Below, piece by piece: positions 12,490-23,639 of a stretch of 64,000 nt of DNA. The stretch is from Siderastrea siderea (taxonomy: Eukaryota; Cnidaria; Anthozoa; Scleractinia; Rhizangiidae): NCBI GenBank assembly GCA_964030785.1, contig OZ034968.1:53758230-53822229 (forward strand), written 5' to 3'. The notes beneath the pieces were generated by a model. It worked only from the letters and a program-made list of their open reading frames with translations, searched no databases and was not told the origin of the DNA. The first letter of the stretch is position 1. Every line of letters begins with the position of its first letter. The translations under genes were made by a program, and so were the position numbers.

Positions 12490-12998
12490 ATTAGAATTCA
12501 TTGAAAGCGTATATCACAGACAATCAGTTGCAAACTTAAGGTCGGGCAATCATGACTTAAGAATTGAAACTGGCAGACATTGTGTCCCGAAAATACATGA
12601 AAACCTAAGAATTTGCCAAAATTGTTCGTCAACTGAGGTAGAAAATGAAATTCACTTTCTTTTTTACTGCAATTCATATAAGTGTATAAGGAAAGCGTTT
12701 TTTAATGATATGATTTTGAAATGTCCCGACTTTAACACTCTTAGTGAACGTGACAAAATATTATTTCTCTTTAATAACATAGACCCTTTTATATGTAAGA
12801 AACTAGCATATTTTATTTTCAAGGCTTTCCAGAAAAGAAAACAAAGATCATGATTGTAATTTAATTACTATTAATTATTTTATAAATCATTGTTGTATAA
12901 TTACTTCTATCATACTTTTCCTTTTTCTTTATGCAATACCATCGATGTACATGGAAATGCAAATAAATTGTTGTCGTTGTTGTCGTTGTTAATGTTGT
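12490..12998 (+). mobile_element. 5'-truncated non-LTR retrotransposon: end of ORF2 and 3' tail
   Basis: From about 12500 to 12853 one frame reads LRSGNHDLRIETGRH, then a zinc-knuckle-like C-x2-C (ICQNC), then EIHFLFYC, and stops at TGA. This layout is the usual C-terminus of LINE ORF2 proteins (after the RT domain). It is followed by AT-rich 3' UTR and a TTGTTGTCG-type simple repeat at about 12965-13000 that looks like the 3' tail. No RT or endonuclease part is present, as expected for 5' truncation. The clade is not assigned. Confidence 0.75.
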
Positions 12999-13192
12999 TA
13001 CTTGCCATTTGGGCCAAAGTTTTTAATTTATGCTCCCAATCATGAGAACTCCCACTGACAATTTTCGCAACCTAGATTTAATCCACACTCAACTATTCAC
13101 CAAAAAAGTCCTATCTTTCCCAACGTTTTTTTCCAACATACGGCAATATTTTGGGCTTCTTGTACATGAGATCAATGTCGGCAACGCCCATG

Positions 13193-13618
13193 TCCCTTTC
13201 GTGTACGGTCGTTGCCATTTTTGACGGTCGATGCCATCATTGGTAACCAAGCCTTTAATTATGGTAGATGTAATATATGCTTTACATTAAGCTACAATAA
13301 AGCAACAAATGCATTTTTAAATAGTCTTAGAAAGAACGAAGTTTAAGTCCAAATTAAATTTACGTTAAAAGTTCAGGAAAGGGCTGGGGTAACCTATTAT
13401 AGATGTATCAGTTATGAAAGGCAGTTAATTGTACTATATACTTTAAGTTTTCGGATTTGTGGCGGATTGGCGTGGTAGTGTAGTGGTAAGGGAGAGAGAG
13501 ATTAACATAAAAAAGGAACGGGTTCGATTCTGAATTGTGAATGTCTTCTTTTTAGTAGAAAAACTTTCAAAAATAATTCAAGTGTCTTAAAAATGGCAAC
13601 AACCGTTTACGAGAGGGA
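13193..13618 (+). mobile_element. TIR element carrying a tRNA-like Pol III promoter (copy 1)
   Basis: The left end TCCCTTTCG...GGTCGTTGCCATTTTT and right end AAAAATGGCAACAACCG...GAGAGGGA are inverted copies of ~30 bp. Near the right end (13469-13535) is a tRNA-like stretch: A box TAGTGTAGTGGTAAG and B box GGGTTCGATTC. The same arrangement in inverse orientation is found at 35429-35862, so this is a family. tRNA-derived boxes are known from SINEs; having them between DNA-transposon-type inverted ends is unusual. It could also be a SINE inserted in a MITE. Confidence 0.7.
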
Positions 13619-13786
13619 AAGTTGCGTAGGCATCCGTCCGCTGACCTCTGCTCACAAATATGCTAATTTTATATAGTCAGTGACTTTTCATTTGACCGAT
13701 TCGCACGCAAGAAGCCATCAAAGCAAAACACGTGCGCTTGTTGTGCGAACCGTCCAATGAGTAGGAGCGTGGCGAGATAACACTAA

Positions 13787-13788
13787 AA

Positions 13789-13823
<35 letters not shown>

Positions 13824-13885
13824 TTTAATACTTCTATAGCGCTTTTTACATTCACATATGATCAAAAGCGCTTTACAAACTTCAA
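13787..13885 (-). repeat. Retroposon 3' end with (TAA)n tail
   Basis: A (TAA/ATA)n run of ~30 bases at 13793-13823 abuts TAGCGCTTTTTACA and AAAGCGCTTTACA. Read on the minus strand this is the AAAGCGCTATA...(ATT)n type of 3' terminus common to LINE/SINE families in marine animals. Related tails are at 44958-45070 and 48371-48510. Confidence 0.55.
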
Positions 13886-14034
13886 AAATCCTCTCTAATA
13901 ATAAATTACATGATTTAAACAAATTATCTAAAAACTAAATGACTAACTAAACTATTTACATCATATTGCATAGGACAGTTAAAGAAAATTGGGATATGCC
14001 ATTCTGAATATTGTATCATATTGTATAAATAAAT

Positions 14035-14165
14035 ATGCAAGCAAGAAAGCAGGCAAGCAAGTAAATAAGTAAGTAGGAAGGTAGCTATAGGTAGGTAGGT
14101 AGGTAGGTAGGAAGGTAGGTAGGTAGGTAGGTAGGCACGTAAGTGCGTACGTAGGTAGGTAGGTG
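14035..14165 (+). repeat. (GTAG)n-type imperfect microsatellite
   Basis: GCAAGCAAGAAAGC grades into repeated GTAGGTAG units from about 14080 to 14164, interrupted by a few substitutions. The long frame on the other strand is a translated repeat and not a gene. Confidence 0.9.
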
Positions 14166-14510
14166 GCAACATCAGAGACTCAGCCAGTAACCACATGGTA
14201 AACAAAACGTTGTTTCTTCCAGCTGGTCAGTGCTGTTGACAGATGAACATATCCCGAAGGCCCCCTGCTATTGCAACAATTTACATCACGTCAATCAATA
14301 CGTGGCGACGACGGGAGAAGTTATCAATTTGTCTTATTCGAAATGTTCTCCAAAAAATCGCTAACTACTTTGACTCCTTGCGACCGATAAACTGAAAAAG
14401 CTCTCTGTAGTTCCAAGGAACACAACAATAATCGTTCTGTAATTTAAAGATGAGAGTGTTACAGAGTTGTGAAGTAGGCTAATCAGATATAAGACGTTAT
14501 GAGATGCCAC

Positions 14511-14848
14511 AAAGGTGGTGTTACACGGGACGATTCGCAACGACGAATTTTAGCGCAACTTAGTGTCGATTTTTAATGTATGTGACACGGTACGATTTTT
14601 AGCGTAAAGAGGGCGGTGAATAGAGCTCTGGGATGGCGTTGCGCAAAAATTGACGAAAGGCATGTTACACGAAACAACTTGAGAAAAATTTGGCGTAGCA
14701 AGTTTTTGAAGGTGGCCCAAAACCTTGCAACGCAAAAATTGCACAGAAAACCGTCCGCGAAACCACATGTGTTACACGGCACCAACTTTTAGCGCGACAT
14801 TGTTGCGCAAAAATCGTCGTTGCGAATCGTCCCACGTACATCACCTTT
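14511..14848. repeat. MITE, 338 bp with ~45-bp terminal inverted repeats
   Basis: The left end AAAGGTGGTGTTACACGGG, then GACGATTCGCAACGACGA, is mirrored at the right end by TCGTCGTTGCGAATCGTC and TCACCTTT. TTACACG and GCGCAAAAAT words recur inside. No coding capacity. Confidence 0.75.
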
Positions 14849-15600
14849 ATGCAAGCGAAATTTTTCACAGAAGGTCCTCAATTTCGACTGCAATTTTCAG
14901 AATTGTCTGCAGCGGTGTCCTGCTGACTAAAAGGCTGTAAACTATCCTTTTTGGTCTTTTGTGTATAAATAATCAGACGGGATTGTTGGCGTGATTATCT
15001 TCATCGTTTCACTCTTAATCCTTTCAGTACTTTTAATGATCGTTTCTTACGATGTTAATTTTTATCCGGAATTCATTAATAAAGTTACTAGATATAGCAG
15101 ATAGGCTAATGGTATTGAAAAATTAAACGAAAAAGTTAAAAATAATTCTTAGGTGATTAAAGCTGTAAGTCAAACATTTTCAGGTAATACTCTCTTTTAA
15201 AATAGGCTAAAACTTGGAACAAAAGACTTTTTTGCCTTTCCTTCCAACCGAAAAGAAGACAATAAATAGAATCAAATGTTTTGTGAATTCTTGGGTCAAC
15301 TTTAAGACACCGTAACAAATCATCTATTGATGATCTCACGATTGTCCAGATCTGTGTGATGTGTTTCTCGGTGGTAGAGCAACCATTTCAGTTTTAAACA
15401 TGAAACGTCAAAGTGGTGATTTGAAAATGGTGTTTTCATTAGCTATCGATAGCTTTGATGTAATTTTTGCTAGGCATAAAATCTCGGCTCTTGAAAGAAT
15501 ACACGTCGTATGGCTTGCCATAATGAAACCATTAATTTAGAGAGCCAACTTTGACGCAGCGTGTCATTCCTCAGGAAATGGAAAATCGGAAAATAGTAAT
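14849..15600. other. Intergenic, no gene seen
   Basis: AT-rich; one 60-codon minus-strand frame (15157-15339) lacks any recognisable feature and is not called. Confidence 0.4.
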
Positions 15601-16617
15601 ATGAACGAAACACCTGATTTTAAGAGTAAATTTACACGTCTTCTGGCTGTAATCGTCCTTCTCTCCACTGATTCATGCTATTTGAGTGAGTTTCAGAAAA
15701 AAAGCTGTCAAGGCTGCACAAATAATACCACATACAATGAAATCCACGAACAAGAACACATCAGCAACTAATGAAACCATTGTCATCGTAAACTGTATCC
15801 TCAATGCTCCATCGATACTCATATCTATCATTGGCAACGTTTTGGTGTTGGCCGCCATATTGAGAACTTCGTCTAGTCGCGGCTCAACTTCCATGATAAT
15901 GCTTTGCAACCTTGCTGCTCCAGACCTTCTTGTTGGACTCGTAGTTCAGCCGCTCTACATTGCCGATGAACTGACGAATGACTTTTACTTTTTTGTTATA
16001 CCGTCTCTCGGCAATGATAGGATTTTGTGTATGCGGAGTTTCGCTCGCTACATTGACAGTCCTAAGTTTGGATCGTCTTATGGCTCTTTACTATAACTTG
16101 CGATATCCCACCTTAGTGACCAAATCCCGTGTCATTTACGCTATAGGAACGATTTGGTTGATCATGTTCTTCTTGCTGGGATTTTACCTGTGGAATAAAC
16201 TATATTGTATCACCTAATGGCAGGTATTTTCACTGCCTTAAGTCTGATCGTTTCCACATTTTCCTACATCAGAATTTTTTGCATTGTTCGTCAGCATCAG
16301 TTGCAGATTCCCGTGCAACAACAGGCTGTACAAAAGTCAAATGTTGACAGTTATACGCGCATGTTGCGATTAAGGAAAAGTGCAATGAACACTTTCGTAT
16401 TTTACATCTGTATCATCATATGATATTTTCCAAATGTTGTTCTTATGACTTTGTTTGGAACATTATACAAGTTCTGGAAAACAGAGTGGACATTTGTTAC
16501 TACAGTCGTTTCAGGAACTCCTCCATCAATCCGATTTTGTATTGCTGGCGTCTACGCGACCTTCGAACGGCAGCCTTAAAGTTAGCAAGGCAGATGAAAC
16601 GAATGAAAACTCATAAA
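15601..16617 (+). pseudogene. Single-exon class A GPCR pseudogene (adenosine/melanocortin-like group)
   Basis: The reading begins with ATG at 15601: a hydrophobic signal-peptide-like segment (LLAVIVLLS), then Cys and Asn-glycosylation motifs (CTNNTT) until a stop near 15770. The next frame gives TM1 with GNVLVLAA and TM2 with SMIMLCNLAAPDLLVG, then breaks near 15985. A third frame gives TM3 to TM4 with LDRLMALYY in place of DRY. A shift near 16205 gives TM5 and the third loop, and another near 16425 leads into TM7 with NPILY and a basic tail. At least four frameshifts, all in otherwise well-kept sequence, mark a young pseudogene. The lack of introns and the LDRL and NPILYCWRLRD motifs fit the intronless GPCR groups that are expanded in corals. 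It is unrelated to the three-exon array. Confidence 0.85.
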
Positions 16618-16944
16618 TAAGAAGAGTAGAATACAAGTTGTTTCCATTGAAATGGGATATAATTACTAAACGGTTATGAATATTGTTCTATTTAAAAATA
16701 GATCACTAGCTATCCGCATTATCCAAAACCCAATGGAGAAGCAGAGAGAGCCGATCAAACCGTCAAAACTGTTTGGTGAAAGAATGATGACAAATAATTA
16801 TATAACTGGCCTTGTTGGATCATCAAACAACGCCGTTATATTACCAGACATTCAGCTGAATTGCCTATGATGGAAAGCTTGCTTTAACGAGTGAGCAAAA
16901 CCAACGAGATATCTCTAAGTACCTGAAGAAAGACCAAAGACGAT
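16618..16944. other. Spacer downstream of the GPCR pseudogene
   Basis: A 64-codon frame at 16676-16870 may be decayed tail sequence of the GPCR pseudogene, but nothing supports it as an independent gene. Confidence 0.35.
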
Positions 16945-17155
16945 CAGAAAAAGTACCATGACCGTCATGCAAGCAAGATCCTGAAAGAACTCCAGCGCCT
17001 GGAACCATGCAAGGTGGGAATCCAGTGGAGGACGGTGGAAGCTAGAGACCGTTGTCAGAGCACCACACACCAAGATCCGATACAAGCAGAAGAGGGCAGA
17101 AATTACCGCTGCAACAGACAGCATCTACGAGTTTGCCCAGCTACAGGACATGCCA
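16945..17155 (+). mobile_element. Ty3/Gypsy-type pol 3'-end fragment
   Basis: A single frame from the QKKYHDRHA segment to EEGRNYRCNRQHLRVCP resembles the extreme C-terminus of Gypsy polyproteins after the integrase core. There the motif order is a KxYYD-like start, a basic loop, and a TPRSYxVxTEDGxxYRRNRRHL ending. No LTR, RT or integrase core is present nearby. It is a short relic. Confidence 0.55.
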
Positions 17156-17439
17156 CTTTAAACGCTGACCTGTCCTTTGATATAGTAATAGAAAGGTACA
17201 AATGAGGCCTAAGACTACTGTAAAAATTAAAGTCTGGAATCCAACTTTCGCCAATCAACGGCATCACCAGGGATAAGAAAATATTCCGCGTAGGTCTATA
17301 TACAGATGTAAAATAAGATAGCAAAGATGTGTAAAAAGCGTAAGAATGCGGCAAGTATGTAAAATGTATAAAACAGTAGGTACAAATATGAATACGAAAC
17401 GAATAAAATGGTCTAATGAGCGAGTGTCATTGTACAAAG

Positions 17440-18095
17440 GGTCTATCCAGATATGTTAAACTCGCTGCGTTCCTCTTGGGAGTTGAGGGTAGATTTGTAT
17501 TTCCTTATGTAAAATCCTTCAAATAGGCGTAGATTTAGGGTCATTTTCTAGTACAATGGTCTTGATTTCAATGCTTTGTAGTCTTTGTTTTGACTTGTGG
17601 AGATGTTTTTAAGGAGGCGTTCTCACTATTGAGATGTTCTCTTACACGATCGTGGATGAAAGGTGCAGTGCTCCCCATGTAGTGTTGGTTGCAATTTTTA
17701 CATGTGATTTGGCAAACGACGTTCGTAAGTAAGCACAATTTGGTGATGGAAGTGGGGCAGTTGTCCCTGGTGGATATACGCTCCGTGGTGTCGTGGGAGA
17801 AAGCTCGTCTAAGAGTGTATGATCTTTGCTACACGTACTGGTATGCCCTCTTTTCGGAAAATGTTAGTGATCTTGTGGTTTAGACGTTCAAAGATACATG
17901 GAATCTTGAGGTATGACCAAGCCATGTTGGGAGGTCGATAGTTACATTGATGGCTCTGGGGGTGCTTTGTTTGGTCTATACTGTCCTCTGGATATCCATT
18001 CCAACGGAGGATGTCGTCAAACACAGTCCTGACTGAAGCCCAAGGACAAACCTGACCAAGCCACAGCTCCCACAAGATTGCCAGAAATTGCATCC
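17440..18095 (-). mobile_element. Penelope-like retroelement fragment: end of RT and GIY-YIG domain
   Basis: On the minus strand, 18093 to 17809 gives an ILRWNGYP segment followed by IPCIFERLNHKITNIFRKEG, a pattern of the region after the Penelope RT. After a frame change, 17760-17600 gives VVCQITCKNCNQHYMGST, then a HDRVREHL segment. That is the zinc-binding and GIY-YIG-like endonuclease part of Penelope-like elements. Frameshifts and missing 5' RT show a dead, truncated copy. The coding similarity is clear in the GIY-YIG part and weaker upstream. Confidence 0.7.
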
Positions 18096-19300
18096 AAGCT
18101 CAACACCCCGAAGCCCCCACCCCCAGAAAAACAGCACAGGTTCTTATGTCACCTGAAGTGGCAGACGAATAGTTAAACCCAACAGGCTTGAGCTACAGAC
18201 AATTTTAAGAACTTAGAAAGACGCTTTTTCAGTTGGTTACATCTTGACATCTTTAACCAAGTAACAGGGACCTTGATATTATGATATGATATCATTTTAC
18301 TTTACATCCAAGTTTTATTTTATTTTCAATTAAAGGAAAGAATGTGATGTAAAATGCATTTGACATGTTAGATCCTCCCTTCTCTTGCAAGTCGTAGCTG
18401 CTGTACTGTGTCGCGTGACTGGGCATGAGGAATAAACAGGCTCTCACTTGTCTACCCCATTAACTGTTTGTTATTTCACAGCATGTATCGTGGTCTTTCT
18501 TTTTAACTGCAAAGATGATGCTGGCTGCAGCCGACACCTTGTTTCAGTTGAGATAATCCTATCATGAAGTATTTGGCTTTCTCTTCTACACCTTCCCTTT
18601 AGAGCCCACAAAACTGTTCGAAAAATATCAGTGTGTGGTTTATCATTTCTTTTGATTCACGGCTCACATCCCAGTGAGTTTAATGCGTGTCGAAGAAAAC
18701 AAGTAAACTGAATACGTTAACAGTGGAAATTCGTTAAAACAATCACTGAAGGCCAACAAGTTTGGTTGCATTAACAGACTGGTAAGTAAGATAAACGGGA
18801 TCAGTAGTGTCTAATTATAATAGCTCACAGGAGAAAAGAAGATGCAAAGAAAACAAAGCAGAGGAGGGAAGTTCCAATGAGGCAACGAAATATCTTTGTA
18901 ACAAATTGCCAAATAGATTTTGAAATGTTGAAATGGCAAACTTGTTTATAGTCAATTCTTGTGTACTCGTCACTCATTTAAATGAAAAATTACGCGTCAG
19001 CTTCCATGAAGAACTAATCTTACATTACGCTTATCTTATCTTGCTCGATTTAAACAGGACAAACTGGTGGAAATTCGAAATCTCGCAGATAGTATATTAT
19101 GCATGCTTAACTTTTTCCGGTGAAATACATTAACATGACGTTTACCCAGGGGAGGAATTTACTATCTTCGATGACGTCATCAATTATTCATCTGATTCAA
19201 AATCACTAAACCGTGACGTTGTTCGATGTTTTGACACATTCATTAGCCACTGCAGACAAGTATTGTTTTTTCAACAATAAATCACTGATTCTCGGCGGCT
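18096..19300. other. Intergenic, no gene seen
   Basis: No supported gene. One 66-codon frame (18933-19133) has no recognisable feature. Confidence 0.4.
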
Positions 19301-19309
19301 AGTGATAAC

Positions 19310-19850
19310 GACTACTCCTCTAACCTTTTATTTTTCCTCTTCCTCGTCCACAATTTTATTTTTCTCCTTTTCCTCCTGCTTCACAATTTACTTCCCTCCT
19401 CCTCCTCCTCCTCCTCCTCCTCCTCCTCTTCCACGATTTTATTTTTCTTCCTCCTCCTCCACAATTTTATTCCCCCTCCTCCTCCTTCTCCTCCTCCTCC
19501 TTCACAATTCTGTTGTTTTCACCACCATCGCCACCTCCACGACCACCACCACCACCAGAATTGTATTGTTTTCAACAAAATTCTATTGCTTTTATCACTC
19601 GCCACCACCCCTACAATTCTATTGTTTTTATCAAGTCCACCACTGCCACCACCTCCACCAACACCACCGTAGGGGTACAGTAGGGGCACAGGAAAGGTAC
19701 AATAGGGGTACTGTACAGCGCCTCAAATGATCCCGTGACTGCAAATGATCCCCAACCGCAAATGATCCCCAAATTGGACCGCAGATGATCCCCAAATCGG
19801 ACCCCAAATCATCCCGTCAAGAAAATATGGAATGGCGTGGAGTTTCAGTG
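19310..19850 (+). repeat. Pyrimidine-rich (CCT)n/(CAC)n block plus iterated CAAATGATCC element (copy 1)
   Basis: (CCT)n runs at 19397-19435 and CAC-rich DNA to 19670 are followed by GTACAGTAGGGG-type words and then four to five near-repeats of GCAAATGATCCCC (19735-19815), ending at AATGGCGTGG. The same series occurs in reverse complement at about 23110-23545, so the two form one repeat family in inverted orientation 3.5 kb apart. The proline-rich ORF at 19302-19730 is translated low-complexity DNA. Confidence 0.75.
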
Positions 19851-21567
19851 ATCGGAAGGTGAAAATACTGACAAAAAAAAATCAAAAACAGAAAAATTTA
19901 TTATTGATCAGTTAAAAAAAAAACATTTAACAGGCCCCACACTGCAATGGCATAAAAGGCAAAAATGATCATGTTTAAAAAATGTATTTATATTTATATG
20001 CATACACAGATATCATGGATAGACGACCGGGTCCAAGACAGTCGAGAAAGTCACAGACCTCCAGGGCCCGGCGATTGACATCTGGCCTTGAAATCAAAGG
20101 TGACTAAACCATGTGTGACAAGGTCACCAGGCCATGTAAGCAGTGTCCCGTTCGCTTGTGAACGCGCTTATAGAAATGGCTAAACTGTTGTCCAATGTAA
20201 TTACTCTCGCCCTTTTATTAAGGTGGAGGTCATAAAGACCAGAAAAATGAAAGTGATAGGAAAACAGAGGTAGAGTCGGATCTTCCAGTGTGTTGACATT
20301 TCCTGACTGCTTGCCACATCCCACATGGTTTGAGTCTAGCACTTCATTTGCAGAAGTGCTTTTGAAAAAAAAAATACCGCAAACCAGCCCAAATGGAAAT
20401 ATAATAAACTCCATTTTCAGCTCCTTGGTAATCGGCAACTGTCGCTTCTGTGCTTTCTTGTGAGTGTGGCGGGAATCCGGTGCACGGGGGGGGGGGGGGG
20501 GGGGGGAATGCAACTTCCCATACATTCTCTTAAATGAAATCCAAACGATGTTCTCACAACTTGCAAAGCAATCTGTGAGATTCTAGTCAGCGGATATGCC
20601 TCCTTCGCGTGCGCAGATGCTGCATGTTCCAACGGAACTCGGACGCTGAAGAGAAAAAAATTAGGGCGGCCAAAGGCGGTGGATTCGGTTTTGTCCCTTC
20701 GTTTAGGTAATTGACGAATTAATTGTATTTTACACTTTTATCATGTTTTCGTGCATTTTGCTTCTTATGAAGACAAAAGTTTACTCTCGAAGTTTTTTAG
20801 TCGCAAAGTAGAACAGTAGCGCTTCGATCAATCCAGTCTGTGCTGATCGACTGTATAGAATCAGAGTGAACTTTCTGAAGCTGGGTTAAAAAATGGGATC
20901 GGGTTCAAAGTACTGAACTGTGAAATGATCTTGTTAACACATAACTGGATTATTTATAATAAAAGTCGTATTCTGTGCGCAGGTATTGTTTCCATGCATT
21001 AGGTTATAGCGGTTTTGATTGAATTTATTTCCATCGATGTTTTATGGCACATTTCCCGTTGCAATTTATTTAGACCACGCTGGAGGAAAACATGCAAACC
21101 GAGTACAGCCATAACTGTCTCATCTCATGCTATCAATTCGTTACAGAATGAGATGTAAAAAGAGACATTGACAGTATTTTTATTTATCACATGCATCAGT
21201 TCAGCGATAGACAAAGACCAAAATTACGTCGCGGAGTACAAGAAATAAAATCCTGAATAGTACAAGCGCTTTCTCTCGGTGAGAAGTTTATTTACGTTGA
21301 ATTATCTAATTCTAGCATTCAACTTTGAAACGTTTCTCGCAAACCTGGTCTCCAAGTATAAACAAGCGAAACGTGACTGCCGTACAGCTCGCAGCTGATC
21401 CATTCGCCACTGCAACAAACAAGACAGTGCGAAAACAGAAGCGTTTTCATCGACGTCGCTGCCAGCGAATATTCTCTTGTACGAAACTGACAGTAAGTTC
21501 CATGAGAGATTAGCCGCTCACCGCTTACTTTCCCCCGACAAAATACACATAAATTTTGCAAACTATT
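19851..21567. other. Intergenic, with a 21-base poly-G run
   Basis: G21 lies at 20486-20506. ORFs on the minus strand across it (20124-20632) are open by chance and run through the homopolymer. No gene is supported. Confidence 0.4.
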
Positions 21568-21597
21568 AACCGGCCGTCGCCATGGCGACCGCCGGTT
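21568..21597. promoter_or_regulatory. Perfect palindromic X-box-like site inside a 30-bp hairpin
   Basis: GTCGCCATGGCGAC at 21576-21589 fits the RFX X-box consensus (RYYNYY, 1-3 bases, RRNRAC) on both strands and is embedded in a longer near-palindrome AACCGG...CCGGTT. A TTTATAAAATGG sequence follows at once. No gene start is recognised downstream, so function is unproven. Confidence 0.35.
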
Positions 21598-23109
21598 TAT
21601 AAAATGGACACGGTTTTATCGTGATGGTCAGTTGGCTTAACATACGAACAAAGTGCCGTAAAGCTTGTGGTACGGGTACTCAAGAGCGGTACTGTCTTAC
21701 ATAAGACGCATGCGCATATTAGTTGCGTTTTGCCGGCGTGGGCTAGGAAGAGAAGGAATTGGTACTAGTATGATGATGCAATATTAGTGGATTGCACCAT
21801 CAGTATATGATAGTTCTGACTTGTGAACGGAGAGAGATGAGTGTTTATTTGAGGCGAGAAGTTGATACGAAGGAATCGTCATTAATAAGGAGATCAATTA
21901 ATAGGGTAGGTGTTACGAGTCTTTTTGCATTGAAAGAACGAAAATATCTGAATATTATCGACGGATTTGTGTGGTTTGCGTGTGGTGTACACTAAAGGCT
22001 ACGAGCAGTCTCTCTTTCCGTTCAGAGATAGTGAAGGAAAAGAAAAACAAGCGAGTGAGCGCGAAATCGATTGCGGCTCGACGGGAGCGTTAGCTTTCAA
22101 AGACGTGGGCGACTTTCGTCCCCGCTCGTTTGTTTACTTTTGCAAGGGGATTCCCGGGTTAGCAAACCGGATTTAAACATCACGTCATGAGATATGCAAT
22201 GACGTGCCCCATACTCTGACGATCTGCTCGAGCTCGTGTTTATCAAGCGTTATATTTTGATTCTACTGCTATGTTCACTGTTTGTATTTAAGGTCTAGGC
22301 ACAACAGTAAATACTTCGTCGTCCCGGTGTGAGCATTCTCAGTTGTGGACGAATTTCTATCGACAATCAACGTTTGAGTGAATTTGCGTTTTTCAGCACA
22401 AATAAAAGCGATAAGAAAGATAAGCTGAGTCATCAGAGTTTAAACATTACGTCATCCAGTAACGTTATAGTCAAAATATTGTGTCACACAATCACACTTT
22501 TCGTCACGCCGGTTTGTATAAATAGAGGATCGCGCTAACATTTGTGAAACCTAGGGGTGGGGAGGGTCAGAATGGCCAGTTAAAATGCCCAATGGGCTTT
22601 CTTGTTTCGAATAAGTTGATCGTCGATCGGAAATATTTATTATGACGAACACCGCTGTCCTCGTTTTGACTGGACCGCTTTGCAAGTTGTGAGAACATCG
22701 TTTCTCGGTCCCAGGCCTCGCTTCTATCCCCCCCTGATCCGGTGTTTCCTCGGCAGTCTTTACCTTAGATTACTATTTGAGTTGTCACGCAAACTCTTGA
22801 AACGTGCACAACTTGTTGCAATGAGCTGTTATACACACCTGAAAAAAAATCAAAAAAGTATTTCTGTATTGTTAATGTGAGTGTTGAAGTGAACCAACCT
22901 GCATGCTAAACCAAAGGTTCAAAAACAATTGCACAAGGACTACATTACATCGTAACATTTTTACATTTTTTTTGCCTCGAAACAGGATATCTAAGCCATG
23001 ATTTATGGGCTAAAACGTCCTTTGTGGAATAGTAAAAACAAAAGCTTCACTGTTTACATCATTTCCCTTGTCCTCGTCATGCCACCGTTTACGCCATTCC
23101 ACTGACCAC
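21598..23109. other. Intergenic, GC-richer patch without a supported gene
   Basis: Several 60-70-codon frames (21792-22538) lack domains. The stretch around 22000-22110 (GAGCAGTCTCTCTTTCC, GTGAGCGCGAAATCG) looks like a dispersed repeat, though only one copy is in this window. Confidence 0.35.
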
Positions 23110-23545
23110 ACCATTTCAATGCCCTCGCCGTTCCATTGTCCACGCCATTCCTGTATTTTAGCGCGATCATTTGCGGTCCACTGCGGGGATCTCTTACGGC
23201 TCTAGGATCATTTGCAGTCCAATTTGAGGATCATTTGCGTCGGGCGTCATTTGCGGTCTCGGGGTCATTTGCGGCGCTTTACAGTACAGGGAGGGTACAA
23301 CAAAGGCACAGAAAGGGTATAGTCGAATAGTGGTGGTGGTGGAAGTGGCGGTGGTGGTGCTTGTGAAAACAATACAATTGTGGTGGGGAAACAATAGCGT
23401 TGTTGTGTTGTGGCAGTGGTGGTGGCGGTGGTAAAAATAATTAAATTGTGGTGGTGGCTTTGGTGGTGAAAGCAATAGAATTGTGGTAAAACAATAGCAC
23501 TGTGGTGGTGTGGCGGTGGTGGTGAAAAGAATGGAGTGGTGGTGG
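23110..23545 (-). repeat. Iterated CAAATGATCC element with (CAC)n block (copy 2, inverted)
   Basis: Reverse complement of the 19500-19850 series: CCACGCCATTCC, then GATCATTTGCGG-type repeats (23164-23275), GTACAGGGAGGGTACAA, then a GTGGTGG-rich run to 23545. Long minus-strand frames here (23194-23649) are His/Pro/Thr low complexity and not genes. Confidence 0.75.
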
Positions 23546-23639
23546 TGGAACAGTAGAAGTAAAACATGGGTACTATACGACTTGCGCAACTTATTTAAAA
23601 TCAGTCTTCTTTGCAATTTTGAACAATTATTCAAACTTT

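Noticed and set aside
13924..14205. Minus-strand ORF rich in Tyr-Leu-Pro-Thr
   Set aside because: Translated GTAG microsatellite.
19302..19730. Proline/phenylalanine-rich 142-codon ORF
   Set aside because: Translated (CCT)n and (CAC)n simple repeats.
20124..20632. 133- and 71-codon minus-strand ORFs
   Set aside because: Both cross the G21 run, giving poly-Pro; no other feature.
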